NCBI GenBank assembly: GCA_002162755.1
Contig: MAAS01000031.1
Coordinates: 118,912-182,911 of the forward strand
Length of the DNA: 64,000 bases
Direction: 5' to 3'
DNA from: Gammaproteobacteria bacterium 50_400_T64
Lineage (GTDB): Bacteria > Pseudomonadota > Gammaproteobacteria > Pseudomonadales > Porticoccaceae
A program made the position numbers and the translations under genes. Positions 26,291-34,670 of the stretch are shown piece by piece. The notes beneath the pieces are model-generated. The model was not told the origin of the DNA. It ran no database searches and was given only the letters and a program-made list of their open reading frames with translations. Position 1 is the first letter of the stretch. Every line of letters starts with the position of its first letter.

Positions 26291-27516
26291 TGAAGCGTGT
26301 CGTAGTAACGGGAATGGCCGGCCTTTCACCGATTGGCCTCGACTGGCAAACGGTTTCTAACAATCTGAAAACGTTAAAAACCGGCGTTCGCCACATGGAT
26401 GACTGGGATATTTACGAGGGCCTCAATACACGCCTCGGTGCTCCGGTTGCAGACTTTGAAAAGCCCGCTCACTACACGAGAAAATCTACGCGCAGCATGG
26501 GCCGCATTGCCCTGCTCGCAACACGAGCCACCGAACTAGCATTGGACGATGCAGGCTTGCTCAACGATGAAAGCATTAAAGATGGTCGCATGGGCGTGTC
26601 TTACGGCTCCTCATCCGGCTCACCACTCGCGATTGCCGAATTTGCCAAAATGTTGACTCACCACACCACCGACGGTTTGAATGCCAACTCCTACATCAAA
26701 ATGATGGGCCACACAGCACCGGTCAATATCGGTGTTTTCTTTGGCCTTAAAGGCCGTATTTACACCACCTCCAGCGCCTGCACATCGGGCAGCCAGGGCA
26801 TCGGTTATGCCTACGAGGCCATTGCCTTTGGTCGCCAGCAAATGATGGTTGCGGGCGGTGCTGAAGAACTTAGCCCTACGCAAGCAGCTGTGTTTGATAC
26901 GCTCTACGCCACCAGCACACGCAATGATCAACCCGATAAAACCCCTTGCCCCTTCGACCTGGCGCGCGATGGCCTGGTCATCGGCGAAGGTGCAGGCACG
27001 CTGATTCTCGAGGAGCTGGAATCCGCCCAGGCAAGAGGGGCAAAGATTCATGCTGAAATCGTCGGCTTTGGTTCCAATACTGACGGCACCCATGTCACCC
27101 AGCCTCAATTCTCCACCATGCAAGCGGCCATGCAAGCGGCCTTGGATGATGCCGGCTTATCAGCCGAGGCCATTGGTTATATCAGCGCCCACGGTACTGC
27201 GACGGCACGGGGTGATATCGCGGAAAGTACCGCGACCCATAATATTTTCGGCCAACAAACACCCATCAGCGCCTTAAAAAGTTTTACCGGGCACACCCTC
27301 GGTGCCTGCGGTGCTCTGGAGGCCTGGACTGCCATTCAAATGATGAATGAAGGCTGGGTTCACGCCACCGCCAATTTACACAATGTCGACCCTGAATGTG
27401 CTGATCTCGACTACGTGCAAGCTGAACCACGCACTGTCGATACCGAATATGTCATGAGTAATAACTTTGCCTTTGGCGGCATTAATACATCGCTGATTTT
27501 CAAACGTTGGCCCTAG
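26290..27516 (+). CDS. apeR: Beta-ketoacyl-ACP synthase (ApeR-like)
   Basis: 408 residues from the ATG at 26290, which shares one base with the ketoreductase stop; a GTG two codons earlier is less likely. Cys164 in TTSSACTSGS, His in SAHGTATARGD and His in FTGHTLGACG complete the triad. Known: ApeR is the second ketosynthase of aryl polyene systems and acts early in the pathway. Last gene of the long operon; a 9-base-pair hairpin begins at its stop codon. Confidence 0.9.
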   Translation: MKRVVVTGMAGLSPIGLDWQTVSNNLKTLKTGVRHMDDWDIYEGLNTRLGAPVADFEKPAHYTRKSTRSMGRIALLATRATELALDDAGLLNDESIKDGRMGVSYGSSSGSPLAIAEFAKMLTHHTTDGLNANSYIKMMGHTAPVNIGVFFGLKGRIYTTSSACTSGSQGIGYAYEAIAFGRQQMMVAGGAEELSPTQAAVFDTLYATSTRNDQPDKTPCPFDLARDGLVIGEGAGTLILEELESAQARGAKIHAEIVGFGSNTDGTHVTQPQFSTMQAAMQAALDDAGLSAEAIGYISAHGTATARGDIAESTATHNIFGQQTPISALKSFTGHTLGACGALEAWTAIQMMNEGWVHATANLHNVDPECADLDYVQAEPRTVDTEYVMSNNFAFGGINTSLIFKRWP

Positions 27517-27547
27517 TACTCCATCAATACAATGTTGTTGGAGTACT
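27515..27547 (+). terminator. Hairpin at the end of the aryl polyene operon
   Basis: Arms AGTACTCCA (27515-27523, which includes part of the stop codon) and TGGAGTACT (27539-27547) pair perfectly around a 15-base loop. The following bases (tgtctc) are not a U-tract, so this may stabilise the mRNA end or be a weak terminator rather than a standard one. Confidence 0.4.
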
Positions 27548-27632
27548 TGTCTCAGGGTCACACGGGCGCATCTCTGTGGTCAACTCGACACTCACTCTGC
27601 CGCATTAAAATGTAAACCCAATATCCCTACCT

Positions 27633-28259
27633 GTGATTCCCTGTTTGAATCCAGCGGCCAATGTCGCTTACAACAAACCTGCTCATGAACAAACCACCTG
27701 GAAGCCACCCGACGTGTACCTAAGCCTCTTCGTTTTTTTCAGCTTTTTATTATTCTTTTTCTCACGCAAGGCTTTAAAAAACCCTGGGGCTCATGGTTTT
27801 TACCGTTTTTTTGCCTTTGAAGGTATTCTCGCTCTCGTCCTATTAAACCACCCCTACTGGTTTGAAAATCCCTTTGCTCCCCTGCAAATCCTTTCATGGT
27901 TGCTTTTGCTGGCTTCAATTATTTTTATTGTTCACGCACTCACCCTGCTTAAACAACAGGGTGGCCATGCTGAACGCAAAGACATGCCGGAAAACTACGC
28001 CTTTGAAAACACCACACAAGTTGTCAATACCGGCCTGTACCACTACATTCGACATCCCATGTACAGCTCGCTACTCCTTTTAGCCTGGGGCGCTTTTTTC
28101 AAGCACCCGGCGGCCTTAACGACAATATTCGTAGTAACGGTAAGTGTTTTACTGATTATCACCGCAAAAAGGGAAGAAAAAGAAAACATCGTGTTTTTTG
28201 GTGATAGCTACAAAATCTATGTCAAACAGACAACGATGTTTATACCCTGGCTGTTATAA
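27633..28259 (+). CDS. ICMT/PEMT-type integral membrane methyltransferase-like protein
   Basis: 208 residues from a GTG at 27633; a TTG at 27645 is an alternative and no good binding site is seen. About five membrane segments (near 28-45, 60-74, 84-104, 138-150 and 155-172). The family's SAM-binding signature is present: GLYHYIRHPMYSS, then AKREEKENIVFFG and a tail ending in YVKQTTMFIP. Known: this fold methylates carboxyl, sulfur or amine groups of membrane-embedded substrates. It begins 116 bases after the operon. No soluble methyltransferase exists in the locus, so it could methylate the pigment or its aryl head, but that is inference. Confidence 0.75.
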   Translation: MIPCLNPAANVAYNKPAHEQTTWKPPDVYLSLFVFFSFLLFFFSRKALKNPGAHGFYRFFAFEGILALVLLNHPYWFENPFAPLQILSWLLLLASIIFIVHALTLLKQQGGHAERKDMPENYAFENTTQVVNTGLYHYIRHPMYSSLLLLAWGAFFKHPAALTTIFVVTVSVLLIITAKREEKENIVFFGDSYKIYVKQTTMFIPWLL

Positions 28260-28283
28260 ACCAAACGCTATAAATCGAACTCT

Positions 28284-29132
28284 CTAGCGCAATAATAAAT
28301 GCGGCACAGTGGCATTGCGGATCATATTATTAGTGGTACTGCCGACAAAAAATTCGCGCAAACGCGAGTGCCCGTAAGCGCCCATTACCACCATATCAAT
28401 GCCATGTTCTTGCTGATATTGGTGTAGAGCGGGCTCTATTTCACCCTCAAGAACGGCGCACTGTAGTTCGTGACCGGCATCGCGAATGGTCTTTTCTGCC
28501 CATTCCATTTCTTTATTTAAGGCCTGCTTATCTTTACCTACAGATACCAGGTGACCGCTCAGTCCTTTAAATAAGGGACTACCCGCAAGCAGCTCGACAC
28601 CTTTGCGTGTCATCGCACTGCTATTAAAGGCCAACATAATTTGTTGTGGTGCTTTAAATTCACCCTGGGCGATGAGGATAGGCCGGTGTAATGCTCGCAC
28701 CAGGCGCTCGACATTATCACCGATATGACTGCCGTCATTGTGCTCTTCACCCTGCTTACCAATAACCAGTAAGCGGGTGTCATCTTCCAGTTCAGTCAGG
28801 CTATCGATTAAATGCCCGTGACGCTGACGCAGTACTGGCTCGGCAACACCACCCGTCACCGCACGCTGGCGGGCCTCTTCGAGCATGAGCGAACCCTGTT
28901 CCAAAGCCAGCTTATTACGCTGGATATCAAGCTCAGCCAGCTCGCTGAGCAAGTGCTCCCGAGCATCGACACCCAGATTACCACTGAGGTCGTTCTCTAC
29001 CGGGTAGCGCGACTTATCGAGCACATGCAGCAAGGTAAGCGGTGCCGCAAGGCGTGAGGCCGCCCAGGCTGCATAATCACAAACAGAGCCTGCGGCGCTG
29101 GAACCGTCAATACACGCTATTACCTTATTCAT
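28284..29132 (-). CDS. Universal stress protein with two Usp domains
   Basis: 282 residues. Two UspA folds in tandem: 1-155 and 160-282. The C-terminal half keeps the ATP-binding pattern G-2x-G-9x-G-S/T in GAYGHSRLREFFVGSTTNN; the N-terminal half has GKQGEEH instead and may not bind ATP. A clear AAAGGAG lies before the ATG. It lies 133 bases downstream of the SulP transporter gene, same strand. Such SulP-Usp pairs recur in bacteria, suggesting the stress protein responds to or modulates the transporter (inference). Confidence 0.88.
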   Translation of the reverse strand: MNKVIACIDGSSAAGSVCDYAAWAASRLAAPLTLLHVLDKSRYPVENDLSGNLGVDAREHLLSELAELDIQRNKLALEQGSLMLEEARQRAVTGGVAEPVLRQRHGHLIDSLTELEDDTRLLVIGKQGEEHNDGSHIGDNVERLVRALHRPILIAQGEFKAPQQIMLAFNSSAMTRKGVELLAGSPLFKGLSGHLVSVGKDKQALNKEMEWAEKTIRDAGHELQCAVLEGEIEPALHQYQQEHGIDMVVMGAYGHSRLREFFVGSTTNNMIRNATVPHLLLR

Positions 29133-29234
29133 CGTTATTACTCCTTTCCCTTAATAAAGAGTGCCTTAATGTAGAGCGTCTCAATAGAGAGTTATCACTC
29201 AAGCTATTCAACAATACCCTTCTTATTTAATGAC

Positions 29235-29273
29235 GGGCATTAGTAGCGAGCATTAGTGACTGGCATTAGTGAC
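29235..29273. repeat. Three tandem 13-base repeats at the end of the SulP gene
   Basis: Three copies in a row: 29235-29247 (gggcattagtagc), 29248-29260 (gagcattagtgac) and 29261-29273 (tggcattagtgac). All share gcattagt. The SulP stop codon lies in the copy nearest the gene, and each copy carries a TAA on the gene strand. Confidence 0.8.
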
Positions 29274-30753
29274 CACCCATCATTTTGTCGACCGCTTCAG
29301 ATTTATCGTGCAGGGCAAACTTGTCGACCAGGGTAGAGCTCGCTTCATTGAGGCCGACAACCTCAACATCTGTACCTTCGCGGCGCAGTTTGATAATGAC
29401 TTTATCGAGTGCATCGATGGCGGTTAGATCCCAAAAATGAGCGCGATCCAGATCAATCGTCACCTTGCTAACCGCTTCTTTAAAGTCAAAAGACTCGGCA
29501 AACTGTGTCGCCGAAGTATAAAAAACCTGGCCGACCACTTTATAGATGCGGTGATTGTTGTCCTCACCATCATCCACGGTAACGTAAAAGATGCGGCCCA
29601 CTTTATTGGCATAAAACAGTGCACTGAGTACTACACCGACGCCAACACCCAGCGCCAGGTTGTGAGTAAATACCGTCGTGATCACCGTCGCCACCATCAC
29701 CACACTACTGCTGCTCGGGTGCTTGCTGAGATTAATCAGGGACTCCCAGCTAAAGGTGCCGATGGAGACCATAATCATCACCGCCACCAGTGCGGCCATG
29801 GGAATCATCGACACCCACTGGCCCAGAAACACTACCAAAATCAGTAGAAACACACCGGCTACCAGAGTGGAAAGACGGGTGCGACCACCGGATTTAACAT
29901 TGATTACCGACTGACCGATCATTGCGCAACCCGCCATGCCACCGAGGAAACCGGCACTAATATTTGACAGGCCCTGCCCCGCGCATTCGCGGTTTTTATT
30001 ACTTTCGGTATCGGTTAAATCATCAACAATGGTTGCTGTCATCATCGACTCCAGCAAACCCACTGCCGCCATGGTGAGCGATACGGGGAGGATGATCTCC
30101 AGGGTATGCAAATTTAAGGGGATATCGGGAATCAGGAAAATCGGCAGGGTATCGGGCAACTCACCCATATCGCCAACGGTGCGAATATCCAGGCCTAAAT
30201 ACAATGAAATGCCCGTCAGCACCACGATGCAAATTAAGGGGGAAGGCAGGGTTTTATTCACCAGGGGGAATAAATAAATAATACCCAGACCACCAGCGGT
30301 CATTGCATACACATGCCAGGTAACATCAATTAACTCCGGCAACTGCGCCATAAAAATAAGAATGGCCAAGGCATTCACAAAGCCGGTAACCACCGAGCGA
30401 GATACAAAACGCATCAGTGAGCCCAATTTAAACAAGCCCGCAAGGATTTGTATCATCCCGGTCAACACTGTCGCCGCCATCAAGTACTGCAGCCCGTGCT
30501 CCTTCACCAGCGTCACCATTAATAGCGCCATGGCCCCGGTAGCGGCAGAAATCATGCCCGGTCGCCCACCGGCAAAGGCGCTGACGACGGCAATACAGAA
30601 GGACGCATAAAGACCCACTTTCGGATCGACACCCGCAATAATTGAAAATGCGATGGCCTCGGGGATCAGCGCCAGTGCCACCACCGTGCCGGCCAATACA
30701 TCACCGCGTATATTACTGAACCATGTTTCGCCCAATGAACGGGTCATTGCCAT
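29266..30753 (-). CDS. SulP-family anion transporter with STAS domain
   Basis: 495 residues, shorter than sulfate permeases of plants but normal for bacterial SulP proteins. The N-terminal signature [21 protein letters not shown] is followed by about 12 to 14 membrane segments (about 20-390). Residues 400-495 are a STAS domain ([21 protein letters not shown]). Substrate could be bicarbonate, sulfate or another anion; sequence alone does not tell. The stop lies inside a 13-base tandem repeat. The gene precedes the universal stress protein gene in the same direction. Confidence 0.9.
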   Translation of the reverse strand: MAMTRSLGETWFSNIRGDVLAGTVVALALIPEAIAFSIIAGVDPKVGLYASFCIAVVSAFAGGRPGMISAATGAMALLMVTLVKEHGLQYLMAATVLTGMIQILAGLFKLGSLMRFVSRSVVTGFVNALAILIFMAQLPELIDVTWHVYAMTAGGLGIIYLFPLVNKTLPSPLICIVVLTGISLYLGLDIRTVGDMGELPDTLPIFLIPDIPLNLHTLEIILPVSLTMAAVGLLESMMTATIVDDLTDTESNKNRECAGQGLSNISAGFLGGMAGCAMIGQSVINVKSGGRTRLSTLVAGVFLLILVVFLGQWVSMIPMAALVAVMIMVSIGTFSWESLINLSKHPSSSSVVMVATVITTVFTHNLALGVGVGVVLSALFYANKVGRIFYVTVDDGEDNNHRIYKVVGQVFYTSATQFAESFDFKEAVSKVTIDLDRAHFWDLTAIDALDKVIIKLRREGTDVEVVGLNEASSTLVDKFALHDKSEAVDKMMGGH

Positions 30754-31149
30754 TTAAGTCACTGCCTCTGCGTTAGTCATGTCATCAACCCGGCCAGCAA
30801 TTCTCGACAGTCTGCCATCGGCAAACAAAGCAAGTTACTGGCAGTAATTCAATATTTCAGGGGGATGAGAAAGGATTATTAAGGGATCAAAAACCCCTTG
30901 GGAATAAGGGCTGCATAATAGCTATTTTCACGATCAAGCTCAATCCGAAACCAGTACAGCCATTTTCATAATAACGAGCCATCACCCAGGCTTCACGACT
31001 ACACTGAAATGGCGTACGTGGAGTTCACATAAGGTGATGAACAGGTATTGCATTTAATTATTATCATTCAGTATTAAATCACGCTTGCCTAGGCTAACCT
31101 TTATGTGGGCACTGAACCACTAAACCAGGCAATTCATGGACGATCACTA
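30754..31149. other. 396-base divergent intergenic region
   Basis: Between the SulP gene (-) and a small STAS/SEC14-like gene (+). No ORF worth calling. It holds a possible + strand promoter (listed separately) and a short dyad around 30880-30905 (aaggg..cccctt). Otherwise nothing was recognised. Confidence 0.5.
31048..31077 (+). promoter_or_regulatory. Candidate sigma-70 promoter
   Basis: TTGCAT at 31048-31053 and TATTAA at 31072-31077 are 18 bases apart, 73 bases before the ATG at 31150. The spacer is AT-rich and includes attattatcatt, which resembles part of a Fur box, but the match is partial. Inference from pattern only. Confidence 0.3.
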
Positions 31150-31509
31150 ATGACTAAAGAGTATTCAATTGAAAACAACAATGGAATTACCAAAGTGATT
31201 TTTTATGGCCAGCCTACATTAAATGCCATCAAAGCTACCATAGATGAACTATATGAGAAATTCCCCTATGAAAAAAGACTGTGGAATCTATCAAATGTAA
31301 CTTTGAGCCTGAGCTCTGAAGAGATCATCGCTATTGCCCGATACGGAAAGCCAAAGTTCACCAAACCCAATAAAATTGCACTGTTTGCAAATGATGATTT
31401 AGCCTATGGTGGGCTGCGACAGTTTGCCGCACATAGAGAACAAGGCGACTCTCAAGTCCAGATCTTTAGAAATGAAGAAGAGTCCGTCGCCTGGCTAAAC
31501 AAGGGATAG
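31150..31509 (+). CDS. Small STAS/SEC14-like (SpoIIAA-like) protein
   Basis: 119 residues from the ATG at 31150 with GGA nine bases upstream; the longer frame from 31105 has no support. Alternating strands and helices, with a C-terminal pattern IFRNEEESVAWLNKG that matches the ending of SpoIIAA-like STAS/SEC14 proteins. No signal peptide, no catalytic motif. Function unknown; related proteins are small cytoplasmic domains with no settled role. Stands alone, convergent with the DUF599 gene. Confidence 0.6.
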   Translation: MTKEYSIENNNGITKVIFYGQPTLNAIKATIDELYEKFPYEKRLWNLSNVTLSLSSEEIIAIARYGKPKFTKPNKIALFANDDLAYGGLRQFAAHREQGDSQVQIFRNEEESVAWLNKG

Positions 31510-31519
31510 ATTCCTCACG

Positions 31520-32221
31520 TCAAACCACTCGCCCCAAGGCATTTAACACTCTGGAACGAAACTCCCGTCGATACAACACCCCGACTACCGTGGCTGAAGC
31601 CAGCATAAATATCCACGGATTGAGAAACCATAGTAAATAAGCAAGGCTAAAATAATAGGAACGCAAGCCTAAGTTAAAGGCCTGGGCTGCCCGGGAAATC
31701 ACCTGAGCCGCCTGGATAGAAAACTGCTGGGCTGCCTCTTCATCAAACTCGTCAGGCATTGGCGCTCGCCCCATTAACACGGCGGCAAAACCGTATTGAC
31801 GCAGTGACCACGAGAACTTAAAAAAGGCATAAACAAAAATAACCGCAAGCAGTAGCACTTTTGTTTCCCAACCGTGTTCATTAACGGCCATAGTGAAAGG
31901 CAAGTTTTCTGTTACCGCAACAATATCTTCACCAGACCCCAGAGCCGCCACCAGCCCGGCGAGCACCAACAGTGTCGATGAGGCGAAGAAAGAAACATTA
32001 CGCTCTAAATTGCCGAGCAAAGCCGCATCACCAACGCGATTGTCACGCGATAACATACCTAGCATCCACGCCTCTCGATGGCTTGCCAGCAGACTCGACA
32101 GGCATGTTCGCCGCCGGGACATTTTGCTGGAGTAAACGCTATAACCCAGCCAACACAATGCGAACCAGAAAAAGGCCAGGACATCGAGCCCACTAAAACC
32201 TTTAATGATCTCTGAACCCAT
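31520..32221 (-). CDS. DUF599 membrane protein
   Basis: 233 residues from the ATG at 32221 (GTG at 32230 is the longer option). Four membrane segments are visible (near 12-28, 75-95, 118-138 and 190-212). The stretch SRRRTCLSSLLASHREAWMLGML followed by RDNRVGDAALLGNLERNVSFFAS is typical of DUF599. Function of the family is unknown. Convergent with the STAS/SEC14-like gene, 10 bases apart. Confidence 0.8.
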   Translation of the reverse strand: MGSEIIKGFSGLDVLAFFWFALCWLGYSVYSSKMSRRRTCLSSLLASHREAWMLGMLSRDNRVGDAALLGNLERNVSFFASSTLLVLAGLVAALGSGEDIVAVTENLPFTMAVNEHGWETKVLLLAVIFVYAFFKFSWSLRQYGFAAVLMGRAPMPDEFDEEAAQQFSIQAAQVISRAAQAFNLGLRSYYFSLAYLLWFLNPWIFMLASATVVGVLYRREFRSRVLNALGRVV

Positions 32222-32420
32222 CGTCACCACTGAATCTACCTATTCCTAAAAAAGAAGAGGATAAACGCCAGCCTGTTGAATGTCCAAAAGTGCTGTGTTT
32301 TCGGTGAGGAAGGTCACCCCGAATGTTATAGAAGAATTGATCTGCGGGTGTTTTCTAAAAACTATTGCTCTATATTAGAGACACGCAGTAAAACCAATAA
32401 TAAAAGCAGGGAGATTATCA

Positions 32421-33974
32421 ATGTATCCAGGCAAGTGGGCTGAAGAATTCCCCGACAAAGTCGCCATCATCCATTCCACCAGCGGTGCCACAACCACGTA
32501 TCGCCAGCTGAATGAGCGCTCCAATCAACTGGCTCAGCTGATGTGGGCCAGAGGCTTGCGCCCCGGTGACCATATCGCCATCTTTATGGAAAACAACCTG
32601 CGCTATTTTGAAGTGATGTGGGCTGCCCTGCGCTCCGGCCTGTACCTAACCACCGTCAATCAATACCTGACTGACGAAGAAGCGGGCTACATTGTCGACA
32701 ACTGCGGCGCAGACGTCCTTATTGCCTCAAAGCGCTTGTCTGACGTCGCGGGCAAGCTTAAAGCCTTCGCCCCCAACTGCCGCCACTGGCTGATGGTAGA
32801 CGGCACGGTGGATGGCTACGAAGCCTACGAAGATGCTATTGCCAGCCAGCCCACCAACAATCTCGACGCAGAACCCGCCGGGCAATTTATGCTCTACAGT
32901 TCTGGCACCACCGGGCGACCCAAGGGTATTTTTCGCCCCATGCTGTCACGGGGCATCGCCGACGAGGTTGGCCCCATCGGCACCATTCAGCAAAAAGTCT
33001 GGGGGGTTGATAAAGACGCCATCTATCTGTCGCCCGCCCCCCTCTACCATTCCGCACCCCTCGCGTTTTGCCACGGCATACTCGCCAATGGTGGCACGGT
33101 AGTGATGATGCCCAAATTTAAAGAGGTGGACGCACTTGAGGCTCTCGACAAATACAAAGTGACCCACAGCCAGTGGGTGCCCACCATGTTTACCCGTATT
33201 TTGAAAATGCCCGCCGAGCAACGTGAGGGCTACGACTTCTCCGCCCACCGCGTCGCCATTCACGCCGCTGCGCCCTGCCCCGATGGCATTAAGCAACAAA
33301 TGCTCGACTGGTGGGGGCCGATAATCCATGAATACTACGGCGGCAGCGAACTCAACGGCTTAACGCATTCCGGCCCGCAAGACTGGATCAACCACCCGGG
33401 TACTGTCGGCAAACCCATCTTCGGCATTCTGCATATTTGCGATGACGACGGCAAAGAACTACCGGCGAATGAAGCAGGACTGATTTATTTTGAAATGCCC
33501 GAAATACCCTTTGTTTATCATGGCGAAGAAGATAAAACCAAAGAGGCGCAGCACCCCCAACACCCTAACTGGACGGCACTGGGTGATGTCGGCTACATGG
33601 ACGAAGACGGCTTTTTATTCCTCACCGACCGCGCTACTTTTATGATCATTTCTGGCGGGGTGAACATTTACCCCCAGGAAATTGAAGACGCCATTATCAT
33701 GCATGAGAAAGTCGCCGACGTTGCCGTGATTGGCGTGCCCAACGAAGAAATGGGCGAAGAAGTGAAAGCCGTGGTCGAAACACCGAAGGGCATTACCGGC
33801 GACGATGCCCTGGCCGGTGAAATTCTCGCCTATGCCCGCGAGCATATCGCCCACTATAAATGCCCGAAAAGTGTCGACTTTATCGACCAGCTACCGCGCC
33901 TGCCAACGGGCAAACTTTATAAGCGTATTTTGAAAGATAAGTACTGGGGGAAGACTGATTCACGCATTGTCTAA
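32421..33974 (+). CDS. AMP-forming fatty acyl-CoA synthetase
   Basis: 517 residues. The AMP-binding loop YSSGTTGRPKGI, the YGGSE motif, GDVGYMDEDGFL and the C-terminal Lys in LPTGKLYKR are all present. Starts with ATG, with AGGGAG ahead of it. It activates a carboxylic acid with ATP and coenzyme A, a likely entry step for the acyl-CoA enzymes encoded at 34.7-44 kb. Chain length cannot be read from sequence. A strong hairpin terminator follows. Confidence 0.9.
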   Translation: MYPGKWAEEFPDKVAIIHSTSGATTTYRQLNERSNQLAQLMWARGLRPGDHIAIFMENNLRYFEVMWAALRSGLYLTTVNQYLTDEEAGYIVDNCGADVLIASKRLSDVAGKLKAFAPNCRHWLMVDGTVDGYEAYEDAIASQPTNNLDAEPAGQFMLYSSGTTGRPKGIFRPMLSRGIADEVGPIGTIQQKVWGVDKDAIYLSPAPLYHSAPLAFCHGILANGGTVVMMPKFKEVDALEALDKYKVTHSQWVPTMFTRILKMPAEQREGYDFSAHRVAIHAAAPCPDGIKQQMLDWWGPIIHEYYGGSELNGLTHSGPQDWINHPGTVGKPIFGILHICDDDGKELPANEAGLIYFEMPEIPFVYHGEEDKTKEAQHPQHPNWTALGDVGYMDEDGFLFLTDRATFMIISGGVNIYPQEIEDAIIMHEKVADVAVIGVPNEEMGEEVKAVVETPKGITGDDALAGEILAYAREHIAHYKCPKSVDFIDQLPRLPTGKLYKRILKDKYWGKTDSRIV

Positions 33975-33996
33975 TACCTGTTAATACCCCGAAATA

Positions 33997-34036
33997 AAAT
34001 AAACCCATCAGCACTGCGCTGGTGGGTTTATTTTTT
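33997..34036. terminator. Strong bidirectional terminator
   Basis: A-tract, stem AAACCCATCAGC / GCTGGTGGGTTT (one G.T-type mismatch) around ACTGC, then TATTTTTT. It lies between the convergent acyl-CoA synthetase and 2OG-oxygenase genes and has a U-run in both directions. Confidence 0.85.
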
Positions 34037-34649
34037 ATGGGCGGGAATTATTAGCTCGAAACCAGGTGGCGATTGAAAAACGATCACGCGTGGCAGGCAG
34101 TACTTCATGGGGAAAACCCTCACTTAAAAAGACCACAACGGTGCCGAAACCGGGGCTGACTTTTATATCGGCCTGCGACGTTTCATCCTTATAGATAAGT
34201 AGCTCGCCGCCCTCTTCAGCCTGCCAGTCGCGATTTAAATACACCACCATCGACAACACCCTGTTCGCCTCACCTTTAAAGGCATCACGGTGCTTTTGAT
34301 AATAATCACCCGGCGCGTAATGGGCGAAATGGCTTTCAGAAGAGAATAAGCCTAAAAACAAATGCCGATTGAGAAACACCTGCAGTGACTCGACCCATTC
34401 AAGCCAGGCAGCACCCGCAGCGTTGTCGTTGTTAATCCAGCTAATTTCATCACTGCGAATAACAGTATTTAACTGATGCTCGCTATCTCGCCCAATGCCT
34501 GCCTTTTTAAAATCGGCGGCGGGCATTGTTTGCACGTGCCTGGCAAGTTGATCGAGCAAAAGTTGCGGAAGTGCATTCGGCTGAATACTGCAGCCAACAT
34601 TCGCAATATCATCGGCGATACTGTCGAAGAGGCCGTCGTTGTATTGCAT
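34035..34649 (-). CDS. 2-oxoglutarate/Fe(II) dioxygenase, prolyl hydroxylase-like
   Basis: 204 residues from the ATG at 34649; a TTG at 34661 extends it by four. Iron ligands: His and Asp in YYQKHRDAF (120 and 122) and His in GFPHEV (181); Arg in RDRFSIATW (190) would bind 2-oxoglutarate. Layout GGELLIY and VVVFLSEGFPHE is that of the 2OG-FeII_Oxy_3 group, which hydroxylates proteins or small molecules. The nine-base gap to the acyl-CoA dehydrogenase gene upstream suggests one transcript. Substrate unknown. Confidence 0.85.
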   Translation of the reverse strand: MQYNDGLFDSIADDIANVGCSIQPNALPQLLLDQLARHVQTMPAADFKKAGIGRDSEHQLNTVIRSDEISWINNDNAAGAAWLEWVESLQVFLNRHLFLGLFSSESHFAHYAPGDYYQKHRDAFKGEANRVLSMVVYLNRDWQAEEGGELLIYKDETSQADIKVSPGFGTVVVFLSEGFPHEVLPATRDRFSIATWFRANNSRP

Positions 34650-34670
34650 CAAATCGTGCAACGCTTTCTA

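Noticed and set aside
26620-27135. 171-codon open frame on the - strand
   Set aside because: Lies wholly inside the ApeR-like ketosynthase gene, with no recognised domain; a shadow of codon use.
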